A stretch of DNA of 44,134 nt, taken from NCBI GenBank assembly GCA_018969115.1, contig JAGWYZ010000004.1:1-44134 (forward strand). The letters run 5' to 3'. The notes beneath the pieces are model-generated. The model did no database searches, was not told the origin of the DNA, and saw nothing but the letters and a program-made list of their open reading frames with translations. Below, in pieces: positions 17,968 through 25,927 of this stretch (the stretch's first letter is position 1; every line of letters begins with the position of its first letter). This DNA comes from Chloroflexota bacterium (GTDB lineage Bacteria > Chloroflexota > Anaerolineae > J036 > Brachytrichaceae). The position numbers were made by a program, and so were the translations under genes.

Positions 17968-19185
17968 ATGGCTGAACGACGAACACCGTTATACGACTAT
18001 CACGTGAAACATGCTGAGGTGGTCAAGGGTGGCGGCGAATATTTATTCCCGCTTTCATATACAAACCCGGCTGAAGAGCATTTAAACACCCGCAACAATG
18101 TCGGTATTCAAGACCTATCGACCATGGGTGAGGTCGATATTAAAGGCCCGGGGGCCGAGCGGTTGATTAACCGGCTATTGGTCAATGACGTGCGCGATAT
18201 GTTGCCCGGTCAAGTGCGCTATAGCACCATGGTCAACCCCGAGGGTGGCATCGTAGACGACATCACGGTCTACAAATTCAACGATGAGCATTGGATGATC
18301 GTCACCAGCAGCGCCCCGCGCAAAAAAAGCTTTCGCTGGATCAGCGAACATGCGGTTGGCATGAGCGCCTATTGCACCGACCTGACTGGTGCGATTGCGC
18401 TGATCACGGTGCAGGGGCCTCGCTCGCGTGATTTATTGACGGCGATAAGCGAAATCAGCGGCAACCCACAAAGTAACTTGGCGAAATTGAAATTTTTTAA
18501 CTTCACCGCCGCCCGCATCAATGAAGTCGATTTATTGCTATCGCGCAGCGGTTATACCGGTGAATTAGGCTATGAGCTATATGTGCCAGCCGAGCAAGCA
18601 ATGGAGGTGTGGGAACATTTGCTGAGCAAAGGGCGCGAATTTGGGGTGCGGCCTTATGGCACGGCAGCCATGCAAAGTTTGCGCATCGAAAAAGCCTTGC
18701 CCTTGGCTGGCCCCGATGTGCCTGATGATGAATCGCGCACCCCGTTTCACCTCGGCCTCGATCGTTGGATTCGCTTCGACAAACCCGATTTTATCGGTCG
18801 GGATGGCTTGTTGCGGCTGCAAGATGCTGGCATTAACGAGCGCTGGGTTGGGTTGGTGATTGAAAGCGCCTTGCCCGCCCGCGCCGGGGCGCAAGTGTTG
18901 AGTGTGACCGATTTTGCCCAACAAAAGAAACGCATTCTGAGTGGAACCCGTAGCGGCGAAGCCATTACCCCTGCCATTGCTGGCAACCCGGTTGGCACGG
19001 TGTCATCCAGCGCCAAAGGTCACACCGTCGGCAAAATGTTGGCCATGGCTTTCGTGCAAACCACTCATGCTTATCCGGGGGCTAATGTCATGGTCGAGGT
19101 CGAGGGTGAAGTGCGTCCCGCCAAGGTCGTGCCAACGCCCTTCTTCGACCCACAAGGCGCACGGTTACGCGGCAAAAGTGGGTAG
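17968..19185 (+). CDS. GcvT-like aminomethyltransferase / folate-dependent demethylase
   Basis: About 405 aa from the SD-supported ATG. This is a GcvT fold (folate-binding) protein: the conserved folate-site Asp region NPEGGIVDDITVYK, the GPRSRDLL strand, SRSGYTGELGYELYV, and the late RIEKALPLAGPDV..TPFHLGL segment are clear. Family members transfer a C1 unit from an aminomethyl group (glycine cleavage, dimethylglycine or sarcosine) to tetrahydrofolate. No other glycine-cleavage genes are near. Instead sarcosine oxidase, choline dehydrogenase and MttB follow on the same strand, so I infer a role in capturing methyl-derived formaldehyde as methylene-THF. A 20-aa segment around residues 310-345 (TDFAQQKKRILSG) is less conserved. 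Confidence 0.82.
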   Translation: MAERRTPLYDYHVKHAEVVKGGGEYLFPLSYTNPAEEHLNTRNNVGIQDLSTMGEVDIKGPGAERLINRLLVNDVRDMLPGQVRYSTMVNPEGGIVDDITVYKFNDEHWMIVTSSAPRKKSFRWISEHAVGMSAYCTDLTGAIALITVQGPRSRDLLTAISEISGNPQSNLAKLKFFNFTAARINEVDLLLSRSGYTGELGYELYVPAEQAMEVWEHLLSKGREFGVRPYGTAAMQSLRIEKALPLAGPDVPDDESRTPFHLGLDRWIRFDKPDFIGRDGLLRLQDAGINERWVGLVIESALPARAGAQVLSVTDFAQQKKRILSGTRSGEAITPAIAGNPVGTVSSSAKGHTVGKMLAMAFVQTTHAYPGANVMVEVEGEVRPAKVVPTPFFDPQGARLRGKSG

Positions 19186-19192
19186 TAAGTAG

Positions 19193-19223
19193 GGGCCTAA
19201 AGCGCTTCAAGCGCTTTAGGCCC
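19193..19223. repeat. REP palindrome upstream of the RAYT gene
   Basis: 31-nt perfect palindrome: arm GGGCCTAAAGCGCTT, a central C, and its exact reverse complement. A second copy with one paired base change lies at 19861-19891 on the other side of the RAYT gene, the arrangement known for REP/RAYT systems. Confidence 0.88.
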
Positions 19224-19238
19224 TAAGCAGTCGCTACT

Positions 19239-19856
19239 ATGTCTAGTCCTGAGCCATTACAAGCTGACACTTATTATCATATTTTTAATCGAGGTAATGA
19301 TGGTGAGAACCTTTTTCGTGAGCCAGAGAATTATCGTTATTTTTTAAAGTTATATTTAAACCATATCGAACCCATAGCGGCTACATTTGCTTACTGTTTA
19401 CTACCTAATCATTTTCATTTATTAATTCATACTCGAAAAGAAGAAGAAATTGAACGAGCCCAACAGCTAAAAGTGATTAAAAACTCTAAATTATTAACAC
19501 CGTCACAATCATTTGCTAATCTTTTTAGTGCTTATAGCATGGCAATAAATAAGCATTATGCAAGAACCGGTAGTTTGTTTGAGCATCCTTTTCATCGGAT
19601 TAGAATTAACAACGAACAATATTTAACACGGTTGGTGGTTTACATTCACCGCAATCCTACAAAACATCGCTTTACCCCAGATTTTAGAAATTGGACATAT
19701 TCATCATACCAAGCCATATTATCTGACAAACCAACACATATTAAACGCGACCATGTGACAGCTTGGTTTGGCGATCAGCCTAATTTCAAACGTCTACATG
19801 AGCAGTTTGTTGAAGATAATGTTGTCAAGCATATTATTTTAGAAGATTTCGATTAA
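19239..19856 (+). CDS. REP-associated tyrosine transposase (RAYT, Y1/HUH family)
   Basis: 205 aa single-strand DNA transposase of the TnpA_REP family. Features: YYHIFNRGNDG at the N-terminus, the HUH metal motif HFHLLIHT (two His separated by Phe) after YCLLPN, and the C-terminal tyrosine region (NKHYARTGSLFEHPFHRI and YIHRNPTKH). RAYTs recognise and cut REP hairpins and are usually single-copy domesticated genes. Here the gene lies between two 31-nt palindromes, 15 bp after one and 4 bp before the other. Its sequence is more AT-rich than the flanking metabolic genes, suggesting a different origin. It splits the GcvT-like and sarcosine oxidase genes without damaging either. Confidence 0.92.
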   Translation: MSSPEPLQADTYYHIFNRGNDGENLFREPENYRYFLKLYLNHIEPIAATFAYCLLPNHFHLLIHTRKEEEIERAQQLKVIKNSKLLTPSQSFANLFSAYSMAINKHYARTGSLFEHPFHRIRINNEQYLTRLVVYIHRNPTKHRFTPDFRNWTYSSYQAILSDKPTHIKRDHVTAWFGDQPNFKRLHEQFVEDNVVKHIILEDFD

Positions 19857-19860
19857 ATAA

Positions 19861-19891
19861 GCGCCTAAAGCGCTTGAAGCGCTTTAGGCGC
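19861..19891. repeat. REP palindrome downstream of the RAYT gene
   Basis: 31-nt perfect palindrome: arm GCGCCTAAAGCGCTT, a central G, and its reverse complement. Compared with 19193-19223, base 2 of the arm is changed from G to C and the partner base is changed to match. The central base is complementary, so the two copies lie in opposite orientation. Confidence 0.88.
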
Positions 19892-19900
19892 AAGCAAATC

Positions 19901-21259
19901 ATGAATTACCCTCGTAATCATTCCAAATACTTCAACACCATCGTCATCGGCGTGGGGGGCATGGGCAGCGCCACCTGTTATGCCATCGCCAAACGTGGCA
20001 AACGAGTGTTGGGACTAGAAGCGCTTGATATTCCACATACAAGCGGGTCTTCGCACGGGCATACGCGCATCATTCGCATGGCCTATTATGAACACCCTTC
20101 GTATGTCATGCTGCTAAAACGCGCCTATGAGTTGTGGCACGAGATCGAAAACCGTGCAGACGAAAAATTGTTGCACTATACCGGCAGCATCGATGCTGGC
20201 CCTGCCGACAGCGCCGTGTTTAGCGGAGCGTTCCAAAGCGCCACCCAATATGAGCTTGAGCATGAAGTGTTAACCGGCAGTGAAATGACGCAGCGCTTTC
20301 CGGGCTATCACTTCCCGCATGACATGCTGGCACTCTATCAACCGCAAGGTGGTTTTCTGGTTCCAGAGCGCTGTGGCATTTGTTATGTCAATGCCGCAAT
20401 GGACATGGGCGCTGAAATTCATGGGCGCGAGCGGGTGCTAGAATATGCACCAACCTCAAGCGGCGGGGTGCGGGTGCGCACCACCCGCGATGAATATTTT
20501 GCCGATAGTGTGGTCATTACGGCGGGCGCATGGGATGCCGGTTTGATGCCATTTTTGAAGCCTTTGGCCGTGCCAGAACGCCAAGTGTTGGCATGGTTTA
20601 GACCATCACGGACTGAATATTTTCAACCCGGCAATTTTCCGGTATTCAACTGCATTTTGCCTGAAGGTCGTTTTTATGGCTTCCCGCAACATGGCATTCC
20701 GGGTTTCAAAATCGGCAAATACCACCATTTTCAAGAGACCGGCGACCCCAACAACTTGATACGCGGCAACAACGAGCCACGCCCCGACGATGAACAGGTA
20801 TTGCGTGATTTTACCTCGCGTTATTTCCCCGATGCAGCAGGGCCAACCATGACTTTAGCGGCGTGTATGTTCACCAACACCCCCGATGGGCATTTCATCA
20901 TCGATCAACACCCGACCATGCCACAAATATCATATGCCTCGCCTTGCTCTGGGCATGGCTACAAATTTGCTAGTGTGTTGGGCGAAATTATGGCTGAGTT
21001 GGCGGAGCTTGGCGCAACGCGCTGGGATATCAGCCTCTTTCGGGCTGATCGCTTTGGCGTGCCGACCTCGGCTTTGTTCCGCAATAAAGGCGTTGCGCCA
21101 CGAGTAGCAATTACCGGGCATCATGATCCATTTGGCAACAAAGGCGCGGCTAACGGCGCGGCAACTGGGCATGGAGCACGTGGCAGCAGTGAGCATGGGG
21201 CGCATGACGCAAGCCAATCACCTCATTGGCTGCGCGATGGGGTGAAGAGCTTTTGGTAA
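19901..21259 (+). CDS. soxA: Monomeric sarcosine oxidase-like FAD enzyme
   Basis: About 452 aa from ATG 19901; a TTG at 19874 is in frame but lies inside the REP palindrome. The FAD-binding motif VIGVGGMGSATCYAIAKRG opens the protein, followed by SGSSHGHTRIIRMAYYEHP, typical of MSOX/SolA. The covalent-flavin Cys is present in AACMFTNTPDGHF, and SGHGYKFASVLGEIMAEL near the end closes the FAD domain. It oxidises sarcosine (or another N-methyl amino acid) to glycine, formaldehyde and H2O2. The C-terminus carries an unusual low-complexity tail of about 60 residues rich in Gly, Ala and His (ANGAATGHGARGSSEHGAHD) that most family members lack. Its place in the cluster suggests the last demethylation step of betaine breakdown. 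Confidence 0.88.
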   Translation: MNYPRNHSKYFNTIVIGVGGMGSATCYAIAKRGKRVLGLEALDIPHTSGSSHGHTRIIRMAYYEHPSYVMLLKRAYELWHEIENRADEKLLHYTGSIDAGPADSAVFSGAFQSATQYELEHEVLTGSEMTQRFPGYHFPHDMLALYQPQGGFLVPERCGICYVNAAMDMGAEIHGRERVLEYAPTSSGGVRVRTTRDEYFADSVVITAGAWDAGLMPFLKPLAVPERQVLAWFRPSRTEYFQPGNFPVFNCILPEGRFYGFPQHGIPGFKIGKYHHFQETGDPNNLIRGNNEPRPDDEQVLRDFTSRYFPDAAGPTMTLAACMFTNTPDGHFIIDQHPTMPQISYASPCSGHGYKFASVLGEIMAELAELGATRWDISLFRADRFGVPTSALFRNKGVAPRVAITGHHDPFGNKGAANGAATGHGARGSSEHGAHDASQSPHWLRDGVKSFW

Positions 21260-21283
21260 ATCATAGGCGATACTAAAATAAAA

Positions 21284-21726
21284 ATGATGTTAACACCTGT
21301 CATTAATATCCCAATTCCACAAGCAGTTTTTCAACGTTTTCAGAGAATTGCCGCTGCAATATTTCGCCCAATTGAGGAGGTTACAGCGAGTACCTTCACG
21401 GTGTCATTGCCTTCAGCCGATGGTTTGCCAGACGAGATTACAGATGAATTGGCTGCGATGACATGGATGAGCGATGATGCATTATGGATTGCAACGCAAT
21501 CATCGATTGGGGTGGCACAGCAAAGCCGCTTGCGGCAATTAAGCCATTTAGGAGGCGTTAGGAAGGCGAATGCACTTTGAGCGCATCCGAAACAGCCAAA
21601 TTAGACCATTATCTAAATTTTCATGACCTTGCGGTTTTACAACGTGCACGAGCCATGGCTATTTTGGCTCAGCGGGGACATGTAATTACGGGTAATGAAT
21701 TAGTTTCTGAACATAATGTCGCCTAA
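21284..21726 (+). pseudogene. Small helical companion of an HNH nuclease, frameshifted
   Basis: The first 98 codons (MLTPVINIPIPQAVFQRFQRIA..) end at a TGA at 21578. Shifting frame by one base near 21565 restores ECTLSASETAKLDHYLNFHDL and ARAMAILAQRGHVITG to a stop at 21726. I recognise this as the small protein that often precedes an HNH endonuclease gene in Chloroflexi and cyanobacteria; its function is unknown to me. Its end overlaps the start of the HNH remnant by 11 bases, as expected for the intact pair. A single-base indel (mutation or sequencing error) explains the break. Confidence 0.65.
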
Positions 21727-22131
21727 ATTGTCTGATGCACTTACAGTGTTCGTACGCCAACGTGCGAATTTTCGTTGAGAGTATTGTCAAATATCTGAAG
21801 CACTCAGCGGGCACACTTGTCAGATTGATCATATTGTGCCATTTTCACTCAATAGACATTTGCAAGAAAACAACTTATGTTTAGCCTGCGTTGATTGCAG
21901 TCGTTATAAACTCAGCTAAATAACCATCTTATAGCATCAAAGTGGCGAGGTAGTGCCATTGTTTAACCCACGAGTACAAATTTGGAATGAAGTACAAATG
22001 GTATCAAAATCAATGGTATTACAAATATAGGCCGCGAAACTGTTATTACACTACGGATGAATCGCCCAATTGTTGTGGCAGCTCGAGCTGCATGGAGCAG
22101 CATTGGACGATACCCACCGCATAAAACCTAA
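21716..22131 (+). pseudogene. HNH endonuclease remnant with nonsense codons and frameshift
   Basis: From ATG 21716: SPKLSDALTVFVRQRANFR, then TGA where the family has the first Cys (R-C-EYC), then EYCQISEALSGHTCQIDHIVPFSLN with the zinc/HNH His, LCLACVDCSRYK with the second Cys pair, more stops, SGEVVPLFNPRVQIWNE and, in a shifted frame, GRETVITLRMNRPIVVAARAAW to a TAA at 22131. The order of motifs is that of the common HNH family with a C-terminal 'GEVVPLFNPR' signature. It is clearly inactivated. Its stop abuts the choline dehydrogenase ATG directly (22132). Confidence 0.8.
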
Positions 22132-23775
22132 ATGACGACTCAAAAATACGACTACATCATCATCGGCGGCGGCTCGGCGGGCTGTGTGCTGGCAAATCGA
22201 TTAAGCGCCGACCCAAGCATTAACGTCTTGGTGCTAGAGGCAGGCCGCCCCGATTACATCTGGGATATCTTCATTCACATGCCCTCAGGGTTAGCTTACC
22301 CGATCAACAGCCAATTTTATGACTGGCGCTACCGTTCAGAGCCAGAGCCACACATGCACAACCGCCAAATTTACCATGCGCGTGGCAAGGTGTTGGGCGG
22401 GTCAAGCAGCATTAATGGCATGATTTTTCAGCGCGGCAATGCCATGGATTATGAGCGTTGGGCAGGTGACGATGGCATGGCTCATTGGGATTATGCCCAT
22501 TGTTTGCCGTATTTTAAGCGCATGGAAACCTGTTTGGCAGGGGGTGATGAATGGCGTGGCGATGATGGCCCATTGGGGCTAGAACGTGGCCCCGCCACCA
22601 ACCCATTATTTGCCGCATTTTTTGAGGCCGTGCAACAGGCCGGCTATCCGCTAACGAAAGATGTTAATGGTTATCAACAAGAAGGGTTTGCCAAATTTGA
22701 CCGCAATATTCGCAATGGCCGCCGCCTCAGCGCGGCACGCGCCTATTTGCACCCAGTGATGAAACGCCCAAACCTAAACGTGGTGACGCGGGCGTTGACC
22801 AGCAAAATTTTGTTTGATGGTAAACGTGCGGTGGGCGTGCAATATAAACACGGCGGGCAAAGCAAGCGCGTGTATGGCGGCGAAATTATCTGTTGTAGCG
22901 GCGCGATCAATTCACCCCAATTTTTGCAAGTGTCGGGCATCGGCAATGCCGCCGAATTGCGGGCGCTGGGCATTGATGTTGTGCAGGATGTGCCGGGCGT
23001 TGGCGAAAATTTACAAGACCATCTCGAAGTTTATATACAGTATTCGTGCCGTCAGCCGGTATCGTTACAACCTGCATTAAAGTGGTATAACAAACCGCTG
23101 ATAGGGTTGGAATGGTTGTTGTTTCGTACAGGCACAGCCGCGTCTAATCATTTTGAGGCGGGCGGGTTTATTCGCAGTAACGATGACGTGGCTTATCCGA
23201 ATACGATGTTTCACTTTTTGCCTTTGGCCATTCGCTACGATGGCACATCACCCAGCGGTGGGCATGGGTATCAGGTGCATGTTGGGCCGATGTATTCAGA
23301 TGCCCGTGGCAGCATCAAAATTAAATCTGCCAATATCGATGTGCATCCAGCCATGCGTTTCAATTATTTATCAACGGCACAAGATCGGCGCGAATGGGTG
23401 GAGGTGGTGCGTTGCGCCCGTCAAATCCTCAATCAACCCGCATTTTCGCCCTTTAATGGCGGCGAAACATCACCCGGACCCAGTGTAGAAACCGACGAAC
23501 AGATTTTGGATTGGGTGAAGCACGACGCTGAAACAGCTTTACATCCATCTTGCACCTGCAAAATGGGCACTGATGCCATGTCGGTGCTTGATCCCAACAC
23601 AATGCGTGTGCATGGCGTTGCGGGCTTGCGTGTGGTCGATGCCTCATCAATGCCGTATGTCACCAATGGCAATATTTATGCGCCAGTCATGATGTTGGCT
23701 GAAAAAGCCGCTGATCTTATTTTAGGCAACACACCTTTAGCGCCATCAACAGCGCCATTTTATAAGCATAAATAG
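22132..23775 (+). CDS. betA: Choline dehydrogenase (GMC oxidoreductase)
   Basis: 547 aa FAD enzyme of the GMC family. Visible: the dinucleotide motif [21 protein letters not shown] signature 1 ([18 protein letters not shown]), signature 2 ([15 protein letters not shown]), and the catalytic His and Asn at the C-terminus ([11 protein letters not shown] and [11 protein letters not shown]). In the family it oxidises choline to betaine aldehyde and on to betaine, feeding electrons to the respiratory chain. Other alcohol substrates are possible. It sits between sarcosine oxidase and an MttB-type methyltransferase, supporting choline. No betaine aldehyde dehydrogenase gene is in the window; BetA can do both steps. 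Confidence 0.9.
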   Translation: MTTQKYDYIIIGGGSAGCVLANRLSADPSINVLVLEAGRPDYIWDIFIHMPSGLAYPINSQFYDWRYRSEPEPHMHNRQIYHARGKVLGGSSSINGMIFQRGNAMDYERWAGDDGMAHWDYAHCLPYFKRMETCLAGGDEWRGDDGPLGLERGPATNPLFAAFFEAVQQAGYPLTKDVNGYQQEGFAKFDRNIRNGRRLSAARAYLHPVMKRPNLNVVTRALTSKILFDGKRAVGVQYKHGGQSKRVYGGEIICCSGAINSPQFLQVSGIGNAAELRALGIDVVQDVPGVGENLQDHLEVYIQYSCRQPVSLQPALKWYNKPLIGLEWLLFRTGTAASNHFEAGGFIRSNDDVAYPNTMFHFLPLAIRYDGTSPSGGHGYQVHVGPMYSDARGSIKIKSANIDVHPAMRFNYLSTAQDRREWVEVVRCARQILNQPAFSPFNGGETSPGPSVETDEQILDWVKHDAETALHPSCTCKMGTDAMSVLDPNTMRVHGVAGLRVVDASSMPYVTNGNIYAPVMMLAEKAADLILGNTPLAPSTAPFYKHK

Positions 23776-23798
23776 ACTCATGAGCCACGAGTCATGAT
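23776..23798. repeat. Short word-like repeat after betA
   Basis: GACTCATGAGCCACGAGTCATG, an imperfect palindrome made of the same CATGAGC/GAGTCATG words found at 607-680. It lies immediately after the betA stop codon. Confidence 0.45.
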
Positions 23799-23815
23799 CA
23801 TTTTTATTACAAGTA

Positions 23816-24064
23816 ATGAGCAAAAAACGAAAATTATTGGCAAAGGCGAGACGTGGCTCGGAATTAACTTTTGCTGAGTTATTGCAACTTGCAAAATATT
23901 TGGGATATGATTTAAATCAAATTAGTGGAAGCCATCATGTAATGACACATCCAAGCGCAGACAAAATGATTTTGCAGCCGCGCCAAGGCAAAGCAAAAGA
24001 TTATCAGGTAAAACAATTATTAGATGCAATCGATCAATTTAATTTGACGGTTGGTGAGGAGTAA
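23816..24064 (+). CDS. hicA: HicA-type mRNA interferase toxin
   Basis: 82 aa, close to the usual HicA size (about 60-85). The double-stranded-RNA-binding-like fold carries the catalytic His in GSHHVMTHP, preceded by LQLAKYLGYDLNQI. HicA toxins cleave mRNA when not held by HicB. The gene is immediately followed by hicB (2 bp between stop and start). This is a compact, apparently intact toxin-antitoxin pair inserted between betA and the MttB gene. Base composition is AT-richer than its neighbours. Confidence 0.88.
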   Translation: MSKKRKLLAKARRGSELTFAELLQLAKYLGYDLNQISGSHHVMTHPSADKMILQPRQGKAKDYQVKQLLDAIDQFNLTVGEE

Positions 24065-24066
24065 AA

Positions 24067-24324
24067 ATGCAACAAGACAATTTAACTCAAACACTTAACG
24101 CTTATCCAATTGTGTTGTTTTTTAGTGCAAAAGATAATTGTTGGATTGCTGATTACCCAGATTTACGATATTGCTCGGCGCATGGCGAAACTGCTGAAGA
24201 AGCATTGGCAGAAGTAAGGATTGCCGGACGGCTATGGCTTGAAACCCATTTTGATGAGCAAAAGCCATTACCCAAACCTAGCCTAACCAATTTATTACAT
24301 AGCCGTGAAATGGCATATGCCTAA
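24067..24324 (+). CDS. hicB: HicB-type antitoxin
   Basis: 85 aa with the HicB N-terminal fold: YPIVLFFSAKDNCWIADYPDL and CSAHGETAEEALAEVRIAGRLWLE. It has only a short tail after KPLPKPS, without a recognisable HTH or ribbon-helix-helix DNA-binding domain, so autoregulation by this protein is uncertain. Pairs with the HicA gene directly upstream and is expected to neutralise it by direct binding. Confidence 0.88.
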   Translation: MQQDNLTQTLNAYPIVLFFSAKDNCWIADYPDLRYCSAHGETAEEALAEVRIAGRLWLETHFDEQKPLPKPSLTNLLHSREMAYA

Positions 24325-24349
24325 TATTTATAATTTTTAATTAGCTTAA

Positions 24350-25927
24350 ATGGACCCAATAACCACTCCACCCGCCTCACCTGCCCCGCGACGGGCCAAA
24401 CGCAGCGAAGGTCGTCAACGCGGCTCTGGCTTTAAATTTGCCGACCGCATCACCCCTATTGACAACAAACTCACACCGATGCGGGTTTTGGATGATGATG
24501 GCATCGCTAAAATACACGCCGCCTCGATGCAGCTGATGAAAGACACCGGCATATTGATTATCGATTATCCGGCAGCGGCAGAAACATTTCGCCAAAATGG
24601 GGCCAAAGTCGAACCATATCGAGATGGGTTATTGGTAAAAATGGACGAGGATACGTTGATGCATTTTGTGCGTAAAGCACCATCAACATTCACCCAATTA
24701 GCCCGTAACCCTGCCAAAAATGTGCCGATTGGCGGCAAACATACCATTTTTGCGCCCATTTACGGCCCACCATTTGTCATTGATATGGATCGCGGGCGGC
24801 GTGAGGGCACAATTGAAGATTTTCAAAACTTTAGCAAGCTCACTTATATGAGCGAGCATTTACATCATAACGGCGGCACATTGGTCGAGCCAAACGATGT
24901 TGATGTGAAAGAGCGACATCTTGACATGTTAATGGCGCACATTTTGTATAGCGACAAAGCTTTTATGGGCAGCGTGACGCACAAAGAAAATGCCCGTGAC
25001 ACGGTGTTGATGAGTGAGATTTTGTTTGGCGCAGAAGCCATTCGCAAGCAACCGGCTACGCTGTCGCTGCTCAATGCCTCTAGCCCATTGCGGTTTGATG
25101 ACCGTATGTTTGGGGCGCTTGAGGTGTATGCCTTGGCGAATCAGGCCGTATTGGTCACGCCATTTTTGATCGCCGGGGCCATGTCGCCGGTGAGTATGGC
25201 TGCCACGTTGGCACAACAAAATGTCGAGGCGTTGTTTGGCATTTGTTACGCTCAAATGCTCAACCCGGGCACGCCGTGTATTTATGGCTCATTTTTGTCG
25301 AATATTGATTTGCGCAGTGGCGCACCCTGCTTCGGCACGCCCGAAGCCAGCCTCGCTTTGTATGGCGGCGCACAAATGGCGCGATCTTATAAGCTACCTT
25401 ATCGCAGTGGTGGTAACTTTACCGCCAGCCGTATTCCCGATGCCCAAGCTGGTTACGAAAGTGCCAATACCTTTATGGCAACCGTGCAAGGCGGAGTTAA
25501 CTTTGTGTTGCATTCAGCTGGTTGGCTCGAAGGTGGGTTGATGGCAGGCTATGAGAAATTCGTACTTGACCTCGAAACTTGTGGCATGATGGCGACTTTT
25601 GCCAAAGGCGTTAGCCTAAGTGATGAAGATTTTGCTTGGGATGCGTTTGAAGAAGTGGGGCCAGGCGGTCATTTCTTGGGTGCGGCTCACACCATTCGGC
25701 ATTATGAAACGGCATTTTTTCAACATAGTGTCTTTAATATGGATAACTATGAAAAGTGGGAAGCTGAAGGCAGTGAAGACAGCTATAAACGTGCGAATAA
25801 AGTGTGGAAACAAATGTTAGCCAATTATCAGCAACCAGCATTAGATGAAGGCAAGAAAGAGGCACTTGAGGAATTTGTAGCCAAGCGTCGTGCCGAAATT
25901 CGGGCTGGTAATTTGGTGAGGTCGTAA
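24350..25927 (+). CDS. mttB: MttB-family corrinoid methyltransferase (non-pyrrolysine)
   Basis: 525 aa TIM-barrel methyltransferase of the trimethylamine/quaternary amine family. Characteristic C-terminal features: RSGGNFTASRIPDAQAG, SAGWLEGGLMAGYEKFVLD, and GHFLGAAHTIRHYETAFFQ. The frame is open without an internal TAG, so this is not a pyrrolysine enzyme; such relatives demethylate glycine betaine or other quaternary amines, passing the methyl group to a corrinoid protein. No corrinoid protein gene is in the window. The stop (TAA 25925-25927) overlaps the next ATG by one base, coupling it to formate dehydrogenase, which supports a C1-oxidising role. Betaine as substrate is inferred from betA and soxA nearby. 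Confidence 0.85.
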   Translation: MDPITTPPASPAPRRAKRSEGRQRGSGFKFADRITPIDNKLTPMRVLDDDGIAKIHAASMQLMKDTGILIIDYPAAAETFRQNGAKVEPYRDGLLVKMDEDTLMHFVRKAPSTFTQLARNPAKNVPIGGKHTIFAPIYGPPFVIDMDRGRREGTIEDFQNFSKLTYMSEHLHHNGGTLVEPNDVDVKERHLDMLMAHILYSDKAFMGSVTHKENARDTVLMSEILFGAEAIRKQPATLSLLNASSPLRFDDRMFGALEVYALANQAVLVTPFLIAGAMSPVSMAATLAQQNVEALFGICYAQMLNPGTPCIYGSFLSNIDLRSGAPCFGTPEASLALYGGAQMARSYKLPYRSGGNFTASRIPDAQAGYESANTFMATVQGGVNFVLHSAGWLEGGLMAGYEKFVLDLETCGMMATFAKGVSLSDEDFAWDAFEEVGPGGHFLGAAHTIRHYETAFFQHSVFNMDNYEKWEAEGSEDSYKRANKVWKQMLANYQQPALDEGKKEALEEFVAKRRAEIRAGNLVRS

